Under the pieces are notes generated by a model, which was not told the DNA's origin, searched no databases, and worked only from the letters and a program-made list of their open reading frames with translations. Made by a program: the position numbers and the translations under genes. From Owenweeksia hongkongensis DSM 17368 (lineage in GTDB: Bacteria; Bacteroidota; Bacteroidia; Flavobacteriales; Schleiferiaceae): 39,915 bases of DNA. The stretch spans positions 1-39,915 of the forward strand of contig CAMDTE010000006.1 in assembly GCA_945907425.1 (NCBI GenBank). Reading direction: 5' to 3'. This document shows positions 18,155 through 29,027 of the stretch, piece after piece. Every line of letters starts with the position of its first letter. Positions within the stretch are counted from its first letter, which is position 1.

Positions 18155-19246
18155 ATGAAATGTGGCATTGTCGGACTGCCCAACGTAGGAAAGTCCACCC
18201 TTTTTAACTGCTTGAGCAACGCCAAAGCGCACGCAGCCAATTTTCCTTTTTGCACGATCGAACCCAATATTGGAACAGTCAATGTGCCGGACCCGCGCTT
18301 GCAGGTTTTGGAATCCTTGGTGCGTCCCGAGCGTGTATTGCCCGCTACGGTTGAAATTGTGGATATAGCCGGGTTGGTCAAAGGCGCTTCGCGCGGCGAG
18401 GGTTTGGGCAATCAATTTTTGGGAAACATTCGCGAATGCAATGCGCTTTTGCATGTGCTTCGGTGCTTTGACAACCCGAATGTAATCCATGTAGAAGGCT
18501 CTGTTGATCCGCTGAGAGACAAAGAAACCATCGATTTTGAATTGCAGTACAAAGATTTGGAATCGTTAGAAAAACGTTGGGACAAGGCAAAGAAAGCGGC
18601 CAAAGGGGGTGCTCGAGAAGCCGTTAGAGAAGTCGAGCTGTGCGCAAAACTGGCATCTCACTTAGAAAAAGGATTGTCGGTGCGTTCGTTTTCACGATCC
18701 GAAGAAGAAAATGCATGGATTCAAGAATACCAGTTTATTACAGAAAAACCGGTATTGTATGTGTGCAATGTGGACGAATCGGCAGCCCAAACGGGAAATG
18801 CCTACGTGGAACAAGTCAGGGCTATTGCAAAGGCAGAAGGCTCGGGCGTACTCTTTATTGCCGCTGCAGTCGAGGCAGACATTACCGAGTTGGATTCGTA
18901 CGAAGAACGAGAATTGTTTCTAAGTGATTTGGGTTTGGACGAGCCTGGCGTGAACAAAGTAATCAGAAGCGCATACCATTTGCTCCAATTGCAGACTTAC
19001 TTCACCGCTGGCGTCAAAGAAGTTCGGGCCTGGACCATTCCTGTGGGCGCTACGGCTCCCCAATCGGCAGGCGTCATTCACTCTGATTTCGAAAAAGGAT
19101 TTATCCGGGCCGAGGTCATTTCGTATGCGGACTACGTACATTTTACGTCTGAGTCCGCAGCGAAAGAAGCGGGTAGAATGAGGGTGGAAGGAAAAGAATA
19201 CATTGTTCAGGATGGTGACGTGATGCACTTCCGCTTCAATGTCTAA
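18155..19246 (+). CDS. ychF: Redox-regulated ATPase/GTPase YchF (OBG family)
   Basis: YchF is a universally conserved P-loop protein that binds ribosomes and prefers ATP. The 363-residue length is exactly typical. The G1 loop [12 protein letters not shown] is at residues 7-18, followed by the switch region ([10 protein letters not shown]), the G3 motif [20 protein letters not shown], a coiled-coil insertion (about 130-205), and a C-terminal TGS domain ([13 protein letters not shown] ... [16 protein letters not shown]). The frame is open further upstream to 18032, but the ATG at 18155 gives the standard [10 protein letters not shown] start and agrees with the promoter-like box at 18131-18138. 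Confidence 0.97.
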   Translation: MKCGIVGLPNVGKSTLFNCLSNAKAHAANFPFCTIEPNIGTVNVPDPRLQVLESLVRPERVLPATVEIVDIAGLVKGASRGEGLGNQFLGNIRECNALLHVLRCFDNPNVIHVEGSVDPLRDKETIDFELQYKDLESLEKRWDKAKKAAKGGAREAVREVELCAKLASHLEKGLSVRSFSRSEEENAWIQEYQFITEKPVLYVCNVDESAAQTGNAYVEQVRAIAKAEGSGVLFIAAAVEADITELDSYEERELFLSDLGLDEPGVNKVIRSAYHLLQLQTYFTAGVKEVRAWTIPVGATAPQSAGVIHSDFEKGFIRAEVISYADYVHFTSESAAKEAGRMRVEGKEYIVQDGDVMHFRFNV

Positions 19247-19250
19247 TCGC

Positions 19251-19258
19251 TACCTTTA
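19251..19258 (+). promoter_or_regulatory. Possible -7 box (TACCTTTA) before parE
   Basis: TACCTTTA differs from TAnnTTTG only in the last base. It lies five bases after the ychF stop and seven bases before the parE ATG. It could give a separate, nearly leaderless parE-parC transcript; read-through from ychF is equally possible. Confidence 0.35.
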
Positions 19259-19265
19259 GCCTTTC

Positions 19266-21113
19266 ATGTCACAAGAAGTTCAATATACCGAAGACAACAT
19301 CCGCAGCCTCGATTGGCAGGAGCATATCCGCCTACGGCCGGGCATGTACATCGGTAAATTAGGCGATGGAACCACTCCTGACGATGGTATTTATATACTG
19401 ATCAAGGAAGTAGTCGACAATGCGATCGACGAGTTCGTCATGGGTGCAGGAAAGACAATCGAAATTTCTATCCAAAACGGTGTGGTCACTGTACGCGACT
19501 TTGGGCGGGGCATTCCTTTAGGGAAAATGGTAGACGCGGTTTCTAAAATGAATACCGGCGCCAAATACGATTCCAAGGCCTTTAAGAAATCCGTTGGATT
19601 GAATGGTGTGGGAACCAAGGCGGTGAATGCGCTGTCCAGTGAATTCATTGTTCAAGCCATCCGAGACAACCAAACGAAAATAGCCACCTTTCACCGGGGT
19701 ATTCTTGTGGAAGATTCTCCAGTAACGGAATCCACCGGAAGACGGGGTACTAAAGTGGTATTCACGCCCGATGCTTCTATTTTCCTGAACTACAAATTCC
19801 AAATGGAATATGTAGAGAAAATGGTGTGGATTTATGCACACTTGAACCCCGGATTGACCATTTATTTGAACGGGGAAAAATTTTACTCGGAGCACGGGTT
19901 GAGGGATTTGTTGCACAACAGCTTGAGTGGCGAAGTGATACACGACATCATTCATCTGCGTGGAGAAGACATCGAAATCGCTTTGGTTCACGCGGAAAAA
20001 TCGCAAAGCGAACAATACCAAAGTTTTGTGAACGGACAACACACTACGCAAGGGGGTACGCATCAGAGTGCTCTTCGGGAGGCGTTGGTCCAAACACTGC
20101 GGGGCTTTTACCAAAAACAATACGAGACGGCAGATATCCGTCAAAGTGTGATTGCCGCCATTTCCATCAAAGTGATTGAACCTATTTTTGAGAGCCAAAC
20201 AAAAACCAAGCTGGGTTCCAACGATATGGGTCCCTCTGGACCTTCTGTTCGATCGTTTATAGCGGACTTTTTAAAAACGGAATTGGACAATTTTCTGCAC
20301 CGCAATCCAGAGGTAGCAGAAGCGATTCAACGAAAAATTTTGCGTGCGGAAAGGGAGCGAAAGGATCTGAGTGGAATTCAAAAGTTGGCCCGAGAACGCG
20401 CCAAAAAAGCATCGCTGCACAACCGAAAATTGCGCGATTGCAAAATCCATTACAACGATCTCAAAAACGAACGCAGGTTAGAAACCACTCTGTTTATTAC
20501 GGAAGGTGATTCTGCCTCAGGGTCCATCACCGCTTCACGGGATGTGCAAACACAAGCCGTTTTTAGTCTCAAAGGAAAGCCGTTGAATTGCTACGGACTG
20601 ACCAAGAAAGTGGTGTATGAAAACGAAGAGTTCAATTTGCTCCAAGCTGCTTTGAATATTGAGGACGGGCTGGAAGAGTTGCGCTACAACAATGTGGTTA
20701 TTTCTACGGATGCGGATGTGGATGGAATGCATATTCGGCTCCTATTGATCACCTTCTTTTTGCAATTTTTCCCGGAACTGGTACAGGAAGGGCACTTGTA
20801 TATTTTGCAAACGCCTTTGTTTCGTGTGCGAAACAAACAGAAAACGATGTATTGTTATTCCGATGAAGAGCGTCGTGCGGCCATTGATGCCTTGGGCCCT
20901 CGTCCAGAAATAACCCGATTCAAAGGCTTGGGTGAAATATCCCCGGGCGAATTCAAGCACTTTATTGGTGGAGACATTCGGCTGGAACCTGTTTTGTTGG
21001 GTAAAGAACAAATTGAATCTTTGCTGGAATACTACATGGGAAAAAACACTCCTGAACGACAAGATTTTATTATTGAGAATTTACGGGTAGAACTGGAAGA
21101 TGCAGTGGAATAA
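19266..21113 (+). CDS. parE: DNA topoisomerase IV subunit B
   Basis: This 615-residue ATPase subunit pairs with ParC to separate linked daughter chromosomes. The GHKL ATPase domain begins with [14 protein letters not shown] and contains [20 protein letters not shown] and [13 protein letters not shown]. The TOPRIM domain has [11 protein letters not shown] (Glu413 onwards) and the acidic [12 protein letters not shown] motif. EGDSASGS rather than EGDSAGGS, together with the lack of a long insertion and the adjacent parC, points to topoisomerase IV rather than gyrase in Bacteroidota. ychF lies just upstream and parC begins 12 bases downstream. Confidence 0.93.
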   Translation: MSQEVQYTEDNIRSLDWQEHIRLRPGMYIGKLGDGTTPDDGIYILIKEVVDNAIDEFVMGAGKTIEISIQNGVVTVRDFGRGIPLGKMVDAVSKMNTGAKYDSKAFKKSVGLNGVGTKAVNALSSEFIVQAIRDNQTKIATFHRGILVEDSPVTESTGRRGTKVVFTPDASIFLNYKFQMEYVEKMVWIYAHLNPGLTIYLNGEKFYSEHGLRDLLHNSLSGEVIHDIIHLRGEDIEIALVHAEKSQSEQYQSFVNGQHTTQGGTHQSALREALVQTLRGFYQKQYETADIRQSVIAAISIKVIEPIFESQTKTKLGSNDMGPSGPSVRSFIADFLKTELDNFLHRNPEVAEAIQRKILRAERERKDLSGIQKLARERAKKASLHNRKLRDCKIHYNDLKNERRLETTLFITEGDSASGSITASRDVQTQAVFSLKGKPLNCYGLTKKVVYENEEFNLLQAALNIEDGLEELRYNNVVISTDADVDGMHIRLLLITFFLQFFPELVQEGHLYILQTPLFRVRNKQKTMYCYSDEERRAAIDALGPRPEITRFKGLGEISPGEFKHFIGGDIRLEPVLLGKEQIESLLEYYMGKNTPERQDFIIENLRVELEDAVE

Positions 21114-21125
21114 GACGTTAGCATC

Positions 21126-23813
21126 ATGAGCGAAGAGGAGTATACCCTAGGGGAAGAGCCATTGGAGCTATCCGTCAACGAATCGGAAGAAGCACACCGA
21201 GAAGTGGGCGTATCCAGGGTGCGCACCATGTACCAAGATTACTTTTTGGAGTATGCATCCTATGTGATTTTAGAGCGCGCCGTTCCTACCATGGAGGATG
21301 GACTCAAGCCTGTCCAGCGTCGATTGATGCACGCCCTGCGCGAAATGGAAGATGGCCGTTTCCATAAAGTAGCCAATGTGATCGGGCAAACCATGAAATA
21401 TCATCCGCACGGGGATGCTTCTATTGGAGATGCCTTGGTGCAGTTGGGCCAAAAAAATATTCTGGTAGAAACGCAAGGAAACTGGGGCAATATTTACACG
21501 GGCGACAATGCTGCAGCTCCAAGGTATATTGAGGTACGCCTGAGCAAGTTTTCGCTAGAAGTAGTTTTCAATGGAAAAATCACTCCCTGGCAGGCTTCCT
21601 ACGACGGCCGTGCCAAGGAGCCTATTTATCTGCCTGTAAAATTCCCGTTGCTTTTGACGCAGGGAGTGGAGGGAATTGCCGTGGGGTTGAGTACCAAGGT
21701 TTTACCTCACAATTTCAATGAGTTGATCGACGCGTCGATTGCGCATTTGCGCGGAAAGAAATTTGACATCTTCCCCGACTTCCCAACAGGGGGCATTGCT
21801 GATTTTTCACAGTACAATGACGGGGAAAGAGGAGGGCGTGTGAGAGTTCGCGCCAAAATAACGGCGCCGGATAAAAAGACTTTGATCATTACGGAAATTC
21901 CGTTTGGGACCACCACCACTTCACTGATGGAATCCATTGTGAAGGCCAATGACAAAGGCAAAATCAAAATCAGAAAAATTGAGGACAATACGGCGGAACA
22001 GGTGGAGATTGTGGTGCATTTGGCGCCCAATATTTCTCCCGATAAATCCATCGATGCCCTCTATGCCTTCACCGCTTGCGAATCAAGCGTATCTCCTTTG
22101 TGTTGTATCATTCAAGACAATAGACCGGTCTTTATTGGCGTGTCTGAGCTTTTGCGCCGTTCCACAGACAACACCTTGGATTTGTTACGGCAAGAACTGG
22201 AGGTCCAGCTCACGGAACTACAAGAACAATGGCATTTTGCTTCCTTGGAACGAATATTCATTGAACACAAAATTTACCGTGACATAGAGGAGGCGGAAAC
22301 TTGGGAAACTGTTTTGGAATGCATACGGGTAGGATTGCTGCCCCACACAGGTCATTTGTTGAGGGCGGTGACGGAAGAGGATATTGTCCGTTTGACAGAG
22401 ATTCGAATCAAACGTATTTCCAAATTTGATTCTCAAAAGGCCGACGATCATTTGTTGTCCTTAGAGGGCCGCATGGTGGAAATAAAGCACCATTTGGAGC
22501 ATTTGGTAGACTTTGCCGTAGACTATTTCAAAAATTTAAAAAAGAAATACGGATCGGGAAGGGAGCGCAAAACAGAAATCCGATGGTTCGATGCCGTCGT
22601 TGCGTCCAAGGTCGCTATAGCAAATGAAAAGCTGTACGTCAATCGCGCAGAGGGTTTTGTGGGAATGGGCTTAAAGAAAGACGAATACATTTGCGATTGT
22701 TCTGATTTAGACGACGTCATTGTCATACGGGAAGACGGCACACTGTCAGTAACCAAGGTGGACCAAAAAATATATGTAGGGGCGGGAATTTTGTATGTGA
22801 ACGTCTTCAAGAAAGGGGACACGCGAACAGTGTACAATGCCATTTATAGGGACGGCTTGAAAGGGGCGAATTTTATGAAACGTTTCCCAGTTACTGGCGT
22901 AACCAGAGACAAAGAGTATCCCCTGACTCAAGGGACCAAAGGATCGGCTATTTTGTATTTGAGCGCCAATCCCAACGGGGAAGCGGAAGTAGTGACCGTC
23001 CACCATAAGCCCATACCGTCACTGAAAAAATTGCGTTTTGATGTTGATTTTTCGCTCCTGAACATTCGTTCACGATCTTCTCGGGGCAATACAGTGACCA
23101 AATACCCCATCAAGAAAGTAGAATTAAAAGAAAAGGGAGTCAGTACATTGGCGCCTCGCCCTATTTGGTTGGATGAATCGGTTCGACGGCTCAACGATGA
23201 AGGCCGTGGCCGCTTGTTAGGGGCATTTCGTGGAGAAGATAAAATACTCACGCTTACCCGTGGAGGCGTTTTTCGCTTGGTTACCTTTGACCTCAGCACG
23301 CATTTTAGTGAAGATGTGATTCATTGGGAGAAATGGCGCCCGGAAGGCCCAATAACCGTGATCTATTTTGACGCTTCCAAAGGAACGCATTTCATAAAAC
23401 GTTTTGTGATGGAATCGGACTCGGATCAACGGGTACTGCTGATTTCTGATTCGCCAGGCTCTAGCATGACTGCATTCAGCACGCATCCTACGCCCCAATT
23501 GATCGTGTCGTATAAAAACAATAAGGACAAACACAAAGAAGACGAGACTTTGGAGGCAGTAGAATGTATTGCTGTCAAAGGATGGAAAGCACAAGGAAAC
23601 AAAGTATCTCAGTGGCCTCTAAAATCTGTCCTTGTGAAGGAACCAGAAGGACCGAAAGAGGACGAGTCGGATTCTTTTTCTCTGCCGGAAGCAGAGGAGA
23701 TAATTCCACTCCCTTCGGTAGTAGATTTAAACCAAACCCAATTGCCCATCGATGATTTGGAATGGGAGGACTCGGGGGGAGATTCGGGTGTGCAAATAAC
23801 GCTAGATTTTTAA
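21126..23813 (+). CDS. parC: DNA topoisomerase IV subunit A
   Basis: ParC is the DNA-cleaving subunit of topoisomerase IV. The 895-residue protein starts with an acidic 35-residue stretch, then YASYVILERAVPTMEDGLKPVQRR and the quinolone-pocket helix HPHGDASIGDAL. The catalytic tyrosine is Tyr134 in NAAAPRYIEVRLS. A coiled-coil region (about 340-460) is followed by a C-terminal beta-pinwheel domain (about 500-800). It lacks the gyrase-type QRRGGKG box, consistent with ParC. The end is acidic and finishes VQITLDF. At the pocket, HGDAS has Ser at the position of E. coli Ser80-type residues shifted by family differences; I do not infer resistance. It forms an operon with parE and the next gene. 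Confidence 0.93.
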   Translation: MSEEEYTLGEEPLELSVNESEEAHREVGVSRVRTMYQDYFLEYASYVILERAVPTMEDGLKPVQRRLMHALREMEDGRFHKVANVIGQTMKYHPHGDASIGDALVQLGQKNILVETQGNWGNIYTGDNAAAPRYIEVRLSKFSLEVVFNGKITPWQASYDGRAKEPIYLPVKFPLLLTQGVEGIAVGLSTKVLPHNFNELIDASIAHLRGKKFDIFPDFPTGGIADFSQYNDGERGGRVRVRAKITAPDKKTLIITEIPFGTTTTSLMESIVKANDKGKIKIRKIEDNTAEQVEIVVHLAPNISPDKSIDALYAFTACESSVSPLCCIIQDNRPVFIGVSELLRRSTDNTLDLLRQELEVQLTELQEQWHFASLERIFIEHKIYRDIEEAETWETVLECIRVGLLPHTGHLLRAVTEEDIVRLTEIRIKRISKFDSQKADDHLLSLEGRMVEIKHHLEHLVDFAVDYFKNLKKKYGSGRERKTEIRWFDAVVASKVAIANEKLYVNRAEGFVGMGLKKDEYICDCSDLDDVIVIREDGTLSVTKVDQKIYVGAGILYVNVFKKGDTRTVYNAIYRDGLKGANFMKRFPVTGVTRDKEYPLTQGTKGSAILYLSANPNGEAEVVTVHHKPIPSLKKLRFDVDFSLLNIRSRSSRGNTVTKYPIKKVELKEKGVSTLAPRPIWLDESVRRLNDEGRGRLLGAFRGEDKILTLTRGGVFRLVTFDLSTHFSEDVIHWEKWRPEGPITVIYFDASKGTHFIKRFVMESDSDQRVLLISDSPGSSMTAFSTHPTPQLIVSYKNNKDKHKEDETLEAVECIAVKGWKAQGNKVSQWPLKSVLVKEPEGPKEDESDSFSLPEAEEIIPLPSVVDLNQTQLPIDDLEWEDSGGDSGVQITLDF

Positions 23814-23816
23814 CGC

Positions 23817-25484
23817 ATGAGAAATTTTTTAAAATATTGGTTTACGGCGGTATTGAGTGTGCTTGCCGTATTGGCAGCGCTGTCCCAGCCCAACAATGAT
23901 AGTTTGAATATACGCAAGTGGCGCCATTACCCCACATCGCAATGGGGTGTTTCTACTTCGGGTGTCAACAACGGTTTGTGGGGGTATGTGGATACTGTCT
24001 TGAACAAAGAATATGCTGTTGCCGGAAATTTCAAAGGGTTATTGATTACGGATGTGACCACCCCGGCCCAGCCCGTCAATAAGTTGTGGGTTCCGGGTGT
24101 GTACAGCATTTGGCGTGAGATTCGTAGCTACAAGAATTTTATCTATATGGTTCACGACCACGTGGATGCCACTAGTCCAGTGTCGGCGGAAGGGCTACTT
24201 ATCGTGGATATGGACAGTTTGTCATCTAGCAGATACAAAAAGATGAAAATACCCGTTCCGATGCCGAACAATACATGGGACACGGTGCGCAGGGCACATA
24301 CTTTGTTCGTGGATGAAAACGGTTATCTCTATTTGTTTGGAACCAATGTAGGGCAGGGCGGTGCCGTTATCCTCAACCTTCAGCCCGATCCTTGGAATCC
24401 AACGGTTGTGGGACATTTTAACGGTAATTACATTCACGACGGTTACGTAAGGAACGATACGCTATGGGCTGCTTCCTTGTGGAATGGCTTGGTCGTTGTT
24501 AATGTGGCGTTAAAGTCCAGCCCGATGATTATTGGGTCTTTTGCTACCCCCAGTAATTTTGCCCACAATGCGTGGTTAGACGATGCCGGAGATGTCTTGT
24601 TTACAACCGATGAGGTGGCCAATGGATTCATCACCGCCTACGATATTACGAATTTGAGCAATGTGACAGAGCTGTGGCGCAAGAAAGTACAGCCCAACAC
24701 AGGTATTATTCCACACAACGCCCATGTGAACGGAAGACATTTGCACACATCGTACTATACTTTCGGAACCATAGTGCAAGACATAGAATGTTCCAAGGAT
24801 CCTGTATTGATTGGGTATTACGATACATCGCCTTATTCCGGCGGGAATTTTCACGGAGCATGGTCCGTGTATCCCTATTTGCCCTCGGGGACCCTATTGG
24901 TCAATGATTTGGAAACGGGTTTATGGATTCTAAATCCGGATTTACCGCGGGTAACGCGCATCGGTGGTACGGTTGTATTTGATGTCAACGGTGCGGGTCA
25001 GAATACGCCGTGGACTGCCGTTATGGGGAACAATCCTGGGTATTTGTATTTTAAACAAAGGAGCGACACCGTTCAGGTATCATCCAACGGAACCTTTTTT
25101 TTCCGGACCATTGGCCCTCTGAGTGATACGTTGGTTTTTTCTATGCCGGGTGTAACTGTCACTGCGGAAATTCCTTTCTTGCGCTTAGGCGGAGGCTGTC
25201 CGCAGGACACCTTAGTGATCAACCACACCGTAGGTTTAGGGGAAAGCCCAACCTCCGCTTTGGTGTTAAGAACGAGCGAGAGTGCTTGGCATGTGAACGG
25301 ATGGCCTATGGATGCTGGCACCTTGGAGTATACCTTGTATACGGCTGTTGGGCAAAAAATACAGCATGGTTTGACCCATACATCCGTTGTGCCCTTTCCA
25401 GAAGGGGGTATCTCCGGGGCGTATATTCTTCACTTGCGCGGCATCAATGGACGTATTGCCGTTTTGAAGGCTATTCGTCCGTAG
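23817..25484 (+). CDS. Secreted choice-of-anchor B family protein with T9SS-type C-terminus
   Basis: The 555-residue product has a signal peptide (residues 1-23, ending ALSQ). A beta-propeller-like region follows (about 30-390) with repeated elements: GLLITDVTTPAQP, MVHDHVDATSP, GLLIVDMDSL, HDGYVRNDTLWAASLWNGLVVVNV, HNAWLDDAGDVLFTTDEV and HNAHVNGRHLHTSYY. These match the choice-of-anchor B/LVIVD-type repeat proteins. The last 80 residues (LYTAVGQKIQHG ... GAYILHLRGINGRIAVLKAIRP) look like a type A C-terminal sorting domain, so export through the type IX secretion system to the cell surface is expected. It starts three bases after parC, suggesting cotranscription although no functional link is obvious. 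Substrate is unknown. Confidence 0.85.
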   Translation: MRNFLKYWFTAVLSVLAVLAALSQPNNDSLNIRKWRHYPTSQWGVSTSGVNNGLWGYVDTVLNKEYAVAGNFKGLLITDVTTPAQPVNKLWVPGVYSIWREIRSYKNFIYMVHDHVDATSPVSAEGLLIVDMDSLSSSRYKKMKIPVPMPNNTWDTVRRAHTLFVDENGYLYLFGTNVGQGGAVILNLQPDPWNPTVVGHFNGNYIHDGYVRNDTLWAASLWNGLVVVNVALKSSPMIIGSFATPSNFAHNAWLDDAGDVLFTTDEVANGFITAYDITNLSNVTELWRKKVQPNTGIIPHNAHVNGRHLHTSYYTFGTIVQDIECSKDPVLIGYYDTSPYSGGNFHGAWSVYPYLPSGTLLVNDLETGLWILNPDLPRVTRIGGTVVFDVNGAGQNTPWTAVMGNNPGYLYFKQRSDTVQVSSNGTFFFRTIGPLSDTLVFSMPGVTVTAEIPFLRLGGGCPQDTLVINHTVGLGESPTSALVLRTSESAWHVNGWPMDAGTLEYTLYTAVGQKIQHGLTHTSVVPFPEGGISGAYILHLRGINGRIAVLKAIRP

Positions 25485-25494
25485 GAATCCGGTG

Positions 25495-26205
25495 TTAGAA
25501 ATTCGGTTTTAGTAAATATTTGCTGTAAAATTCATCGATGGCTTCCACGGCTTCTGCCGAGGTGTCCACTACGGTAAATAGTTCGATATCGTGAAGACTC
25601 ACCGTCTTCTCCTTCTCGATAAGCGTGTGCTGTACCCATTCCACTAGCCCTCCCCAATAGGCTCTTCCCACCAAAACGATGGGGAAAGGAGCAATTTTTT
25701 TTGTTTGAATCAACGTAATGGCCTCAAAAAACTCATCGAGCGTGCCAAAACCTCCCGGCATGACAACAAAGCCCTGAGAATATTTAACGAACATGACCTT
25801 TCGAACAAAAAAGTAATCAAAATCAATGCTTTTGTCGTGGTCTATGTACGGATTGTTGTGTTGTTCAAAGGGCAACTCGATGTTTAAACCCACGGAGGCT
25901 GCTCCCCCTTCTTTGGCCCCTTTGTTTGCGGCTTCCATAATTCCCGGACCTCCACCGGAAATAATGCCGTACCCTTTTTTTGCCAAGCCGTGGGCAATTT
26001 CCGTAGCCAAAGCATACCATGGGCTATCGGGTTTAAACCGGGCGGATCCGAAAATACTCACACAAGGGCCAATCTTTGCGAGGCGTTCATACCCCTCGAC
26101 AAATTCCGCCATAATTTTAAAAATAGCCCAAGAATCATTGCTCTTGGACTCGTTCCACGTCTTGCTTTTGAAAGCGCGTTGGATTCTTTCGTAATCAGTT
26201 GCCAT
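25495..26205 (-). CDS. LOG family protein (nucleotide 5'-monophosphate nucleosidase type)
   Basis: The 236-residue protein has the LOG/lysine-decarboxylase-like Rossmann fold. Motifs are SIFGSARF (50-57), GGGPGIMEAA (84-93), FVRKVM (133-138) and the signature PGGFGTLDEFFE (150-161). Related proteins hydrolyse AMP-type or cytokinin-type nucleotides to base and ribose phosphate; the old label of lysine decarboxylase is not supported for this group. The gene overlaps the uvrA end by 11 bases and is last in a five-gene run. Its stop is only 10 bases from the convergent choice-of-anchor B gene, and no hairpin lies between them. Confidence 0.88.
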   Translation of the reverse strand: MATDYERIQRAFKSKTWNESKSNDSWAIFKIMAEFVEGYERLAKIGPCVSIFGSARFKPDSPWYALATEIAHGLAKKGYGIISGGGPGIMEAANKGAKEGGAASVGLNIELPFEQHNNPYIDHDKSIDFDYFFVRKVMFVKYSQGFVVMPGGFGTLDEFFEAITLIQTKKIAPFPIVLVGRAYWGGLVEWVQHTLIEKEKTVSLHDIELFTVVDTSAEAVEAIDEFYSKYLLKPNF

Positions 26206-29026
26206 GCAGCAAAGGAGATAAATATTTTCCGGTTAGGCTCTTTTTTTCTTCGGAAACATGTTCTGGAGTGCCTTCTGTGACAATTTTACCGCCGCCGAAC
26301 CCCCCTTCCGGGCCTATGTCAATGACCCAATCGGCCTGTTTTACTACGTCCAAATTGTGTTCAATGACCAAAACCGTATTTCCCTTATTTACCAATCTTT
26401 GCAGAACGCCAAGTAAAACGTGTACATCCTCAAAATGCAAACCTGTGGTAGGTTCGTCCAAAATGTAGAGCGTTTGTCCCGTGTCTCGTTTGCACAATTC
26501 GGTGGCTAGTTTTACGCGCTGGGCTTCTCCGCCGGATAAGGTTGTAGAAGCCTGTCCCAGTGTAAGATAACCCAAGCCTACATCGAATAATGTTTGCAAA
26601 ACGCGCTTGGCCTTGGGAACATGTTCGAAAAAGGGAACGGCATCCTCCACACACAAATTGAGAACATCGGAGATGCTCTTGCCTTTGTAGCGTACTTCCA
26701 ACGTTTCTCGGTTGAATCGCTTCCCTTGACACGACTCACAGGGTACATACACATCCGGTAAAAAATTCATTTCGATGGTTCGAATTCCTGCTCCTTCACA
26801 GGTTTCGCAACGACCTCCCTTCACATTGAACGAGAAACGGCCTGGAGCATATCCTCGAATTTTTGCTTCGGGCAATTGAGCGAACAAACTACGAATTTCA
26901 TTGAAAAGCCCAGTGTACGTCGATGGGTTGGATCGGGGAGTGCGGCCAATAGGGCTTTGGTCTACGTCAATGACTTTGTCGATATGCTCTAAGCCATTGA
27001 TTTTTTTGTAGGGCAAAGGAGGGGTGAGCGCGTGGTAAAAATGTGCGGAGAGAATGGGGTACAGCGTTTCTGTTATGAGAGACGATTTTCCAGAGCCCGA
27101 CACACCGGTTACAGCAATCAAAGTTCCCAACGGCAAGGTCAAGGTCACATTTTTGAGGTTGTGCCCGGATGCCCCTGTCAAAACGATCGTCTTTCCATGT
27201 CCCAATCTTCGTTCTTGAGGAATCTCTATCTTTTTTTCACCTCGCAAATAAGCGCCCGTCAAGGAGGAGGCTTTCCTTATCGTTGAGTACGTGCCTTGAG
27301 CGACCACAAGCCCCCCGTGCAAACCCGCTTTGGGTCCCATATCGATGATCCAATCGGCTGCTTGAATCATGTCTTGGTCGTGCTCTACTACCAAAACACT
27401 ATTTCCTAGGTCCCGTAATTGCTTTAAGCTAGCGATCAGCCGCGCATTGTCCCGTTGATGCAAGCCAATGCTGGGCTCATCTAGGATATACAAGACATTC
27501 ATCAATTGCGATCCGATTTGTGTTGCTAAGCGAATTCGTTGCGCTTCACCGCCCGATAAACTTCGGGCCGGTCGATCCAGAGCCAGGTAGGTCAGGCCCA
27601 CCTCTACCAAGAACTGAACTCTTGTTTTTAGTTCTTTGAAAATTTCCTGTCCGATTTTTTTTTGCACAGGGTTCAACTGTGTTTCTGCTTCGACGAGCCA
27701 ATGTGCCAAAGTAGAAATGTCCATGCCGGCTATGTCTGCAATGTTTTTTCCAGCTATTTTGAATTGCAGAGATTCCGTTTTTAGCCTCGCTCCGTGGCAG
27801 GTGGGACACGTAATTTCCTCCATGTATTCCTCCGCCCATCGTTGCAGCGCGCGATTTCCCTCTGTCTTCGCCATCACGGTTAAAAAGGGAATCAGTCCTT
27901 CGTAATCCAATTTGATGCGACGCGTAATACCGACCGACTTGTTGACAAAATCAAAATTGTCCTTGCAGCCGTAAAAAATGGCGTCTCTCCCTTCTTCCGA
28001 AATTTCATTCCAAGGAGTATTTAAATCAAAGGCAAACTTTAGACCGATATACTCTAGCTGTTGTAAGATCCATGACTTTTTGTGCATCTCCAATGGGGCC
28101 AGGGCTCCTTTAGCGATGCTCATTTTTGGATGAACAACCACTTTTTGTAACGCCACTTCGTGCACAGTCCCCAGGCCGTGGCAATCCGGACAAGCCCCCT
28201 TGGGAGAGTTGAAACTAAAGGTATTGGGTTCTGGGTCCGGAGCAGCATCTCCCGTGGTAGGGCACATCAAGGACCGGCTGTAATGGTGAATTTTTTGAGT
28301 GGTAAGCTCCAAAACCATCAAAGAACCTTTGCCGTGTTTCAATGTCGTTTGAACGGCCTGTTTCAATCTGTCTGTCTGAGCGGAATCCACGACCAATCGA
28401 TCGATGACCACTTCAATATCGTGCGTCTTGTACCGGTCTAGTTTCATTCCGCGTTGAATTTCAACCACTTCACCGTTAATTCTCGCCCGCAAAAAACCCC
28501 ATTTGGCCATGGATTCAAACAACTCTCGGTAATGTCCTTTGCGCGATCGAACCAAAGGAGAAAGCAAAGCAATCGTTTGGCCGTGAAAAGTAGAGACGAT
28601 TCCATCCAGTATTTCCGTATCCGTGTGACTGACCATTTGTTGGCCGGTGGCGGCGGAATACGCAGTCGATGTTCGGGCAAACAACAACCGCAAGAAATCA
28701 TAAATTTCTGTGACGGTGCCCACCGTTGACCGTGGATTTCTACTGGTGGTTTTTTGCTCAATGGCAATCACAGGACTGAGGCCTTCTATCGTATCTACGT
28801 CTGGACGCTCCAACTGACCCATGAACTGTCGAGCGTAAGCGGAAAAAGTTTCCATGTACCGCCTTTGACCCTCCGCAAACAAAGTGTCAAAGGCCAAAGA
28901 GGATTTTCCGCTTCCGCTTAATCCAGTAATGACAACGAGTTTCTCTCTCGGGATCGATACATCAATGGAGCGCAGATTATGGACGCGAGCGCCATAAATG
29001 TGTATTTTTTGATCGTCTTCGCGCAC
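26195..29026 (-). CDS. uvrA: Excinuclease ABC subunit UvrA
   Basis: UvrA is the damage-recognising ATPase of nucleotide excision repair. The 943-residue protein has two ABC modules: the first Walker [10 protein letters not shown] at residues 35-43 and signature [13 protein letters not shown]; the second Walker [10 protein letters not shown] and signature [13 protein letters not shown]. Zinc cysteines are visible in [16 protein letters not shown] and the CETCEGAG ... [10 protein letters not shown] hairpin used for damage binding. The start is GTG at 29026, one base after the rfbC stop; no other start lies before the conserved [11 protein letters not shown]. Its placement in the mtaB-rfbC run gives no special clue. 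Length is normal. Confidence 0.97.
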   Translation of the reverse strand: MREDDQKIHIYGARVHNLRSIDVSIPREKLVVITGLSGSGKSSLAFDTLFAEGQRRYMETFSAYARQFMGQLERPDVDTIEGLSPVIAIEQKTTSRNPRSTVGTVTEIYDFLRLLFARTSTAYSAATGQQMVSHTDTEILDGIVSTFHGQTIALLSPLVRSRKGHYRELFESMAKWGFLRARINGEVVEIQRGMKLDRYKTHDIEVVIDRLVVDSAQTDRLKQAVQTTLKHGKGSLMVLELTTQKIHHYSRSLMCPTTGDAAPDPEPNTFSFNSPKGACPDCHGLGTVHEVALQKVVVHPKMSIAKGALAPLEMHKKSWILQQLEYIGLKFAFDLNTPWNEISEEGRDAIFYGCKDNFDFVNKSVGITRRIKLDYEGLIPFLTVMAKTEGNRALQRWAEEYMEEITCPTCHGARLKTESLQFKIAGKNIADIAGMDISTLAHWLVEAETQLNPVQKKIGQEIFKELKTRVQFLVEVGLTYLALDRPARSLSGGEAQRIRLATQIGSQLMNVLYILDEPSIGLHQRDNARLIASLKQLRDLGNSVLVVEHDQDMIQAADWIIDMGPKAGLHGGLVVAQGTYSTIRKASSLTGAYLRGEKKIEIPQERRLGHGKTIVLTGASGHNLKNVTLTLPLGTLIAVTGVSGSGKSSLITETLYPILSAHFYHALTPPLPYKKINGLEHIDKVIDVDQSPIGRTPRSNPSTYTGLFNEIRSLFAQLPEAKIRGYAPGRFSFNVKGGRCETCEGAGIRTIEMNFLPDVYVPCESCQGKRFNRETLEVRYKGKSISDVLNLCVEDAVPFFEHVPKAKRVLQTLFDVGLGYLTLGQASTTLSGGEAQRVKLATELCKRDTGQTLYILDEPTTGLHFEDVHVLLGVLQRLVNKGNTVLVIEHNLDVVKQADWVIDIGPEGGFGGGKIVTEGTPEHVSEEKKSLTGKYLSPLLHGN

Positions 29027-29027
29027 G

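Noticed and set aside
19518-20198. 226-codon open frame on the minus strand inside parE
   Set aside because: The parE frame here contains known ATPase motifs, so the opposite frame is a shadow.
19266-23813. Reading parE/parC as gyrB/gyrA
   Set aside because: EGDSASGS in the B subunit, lack of the gyrase QRRGGKG box in the A subunit and the side-by-side arrangement fit topoisomerase IV in this phylum; gyrase genes are expected elsewhere.
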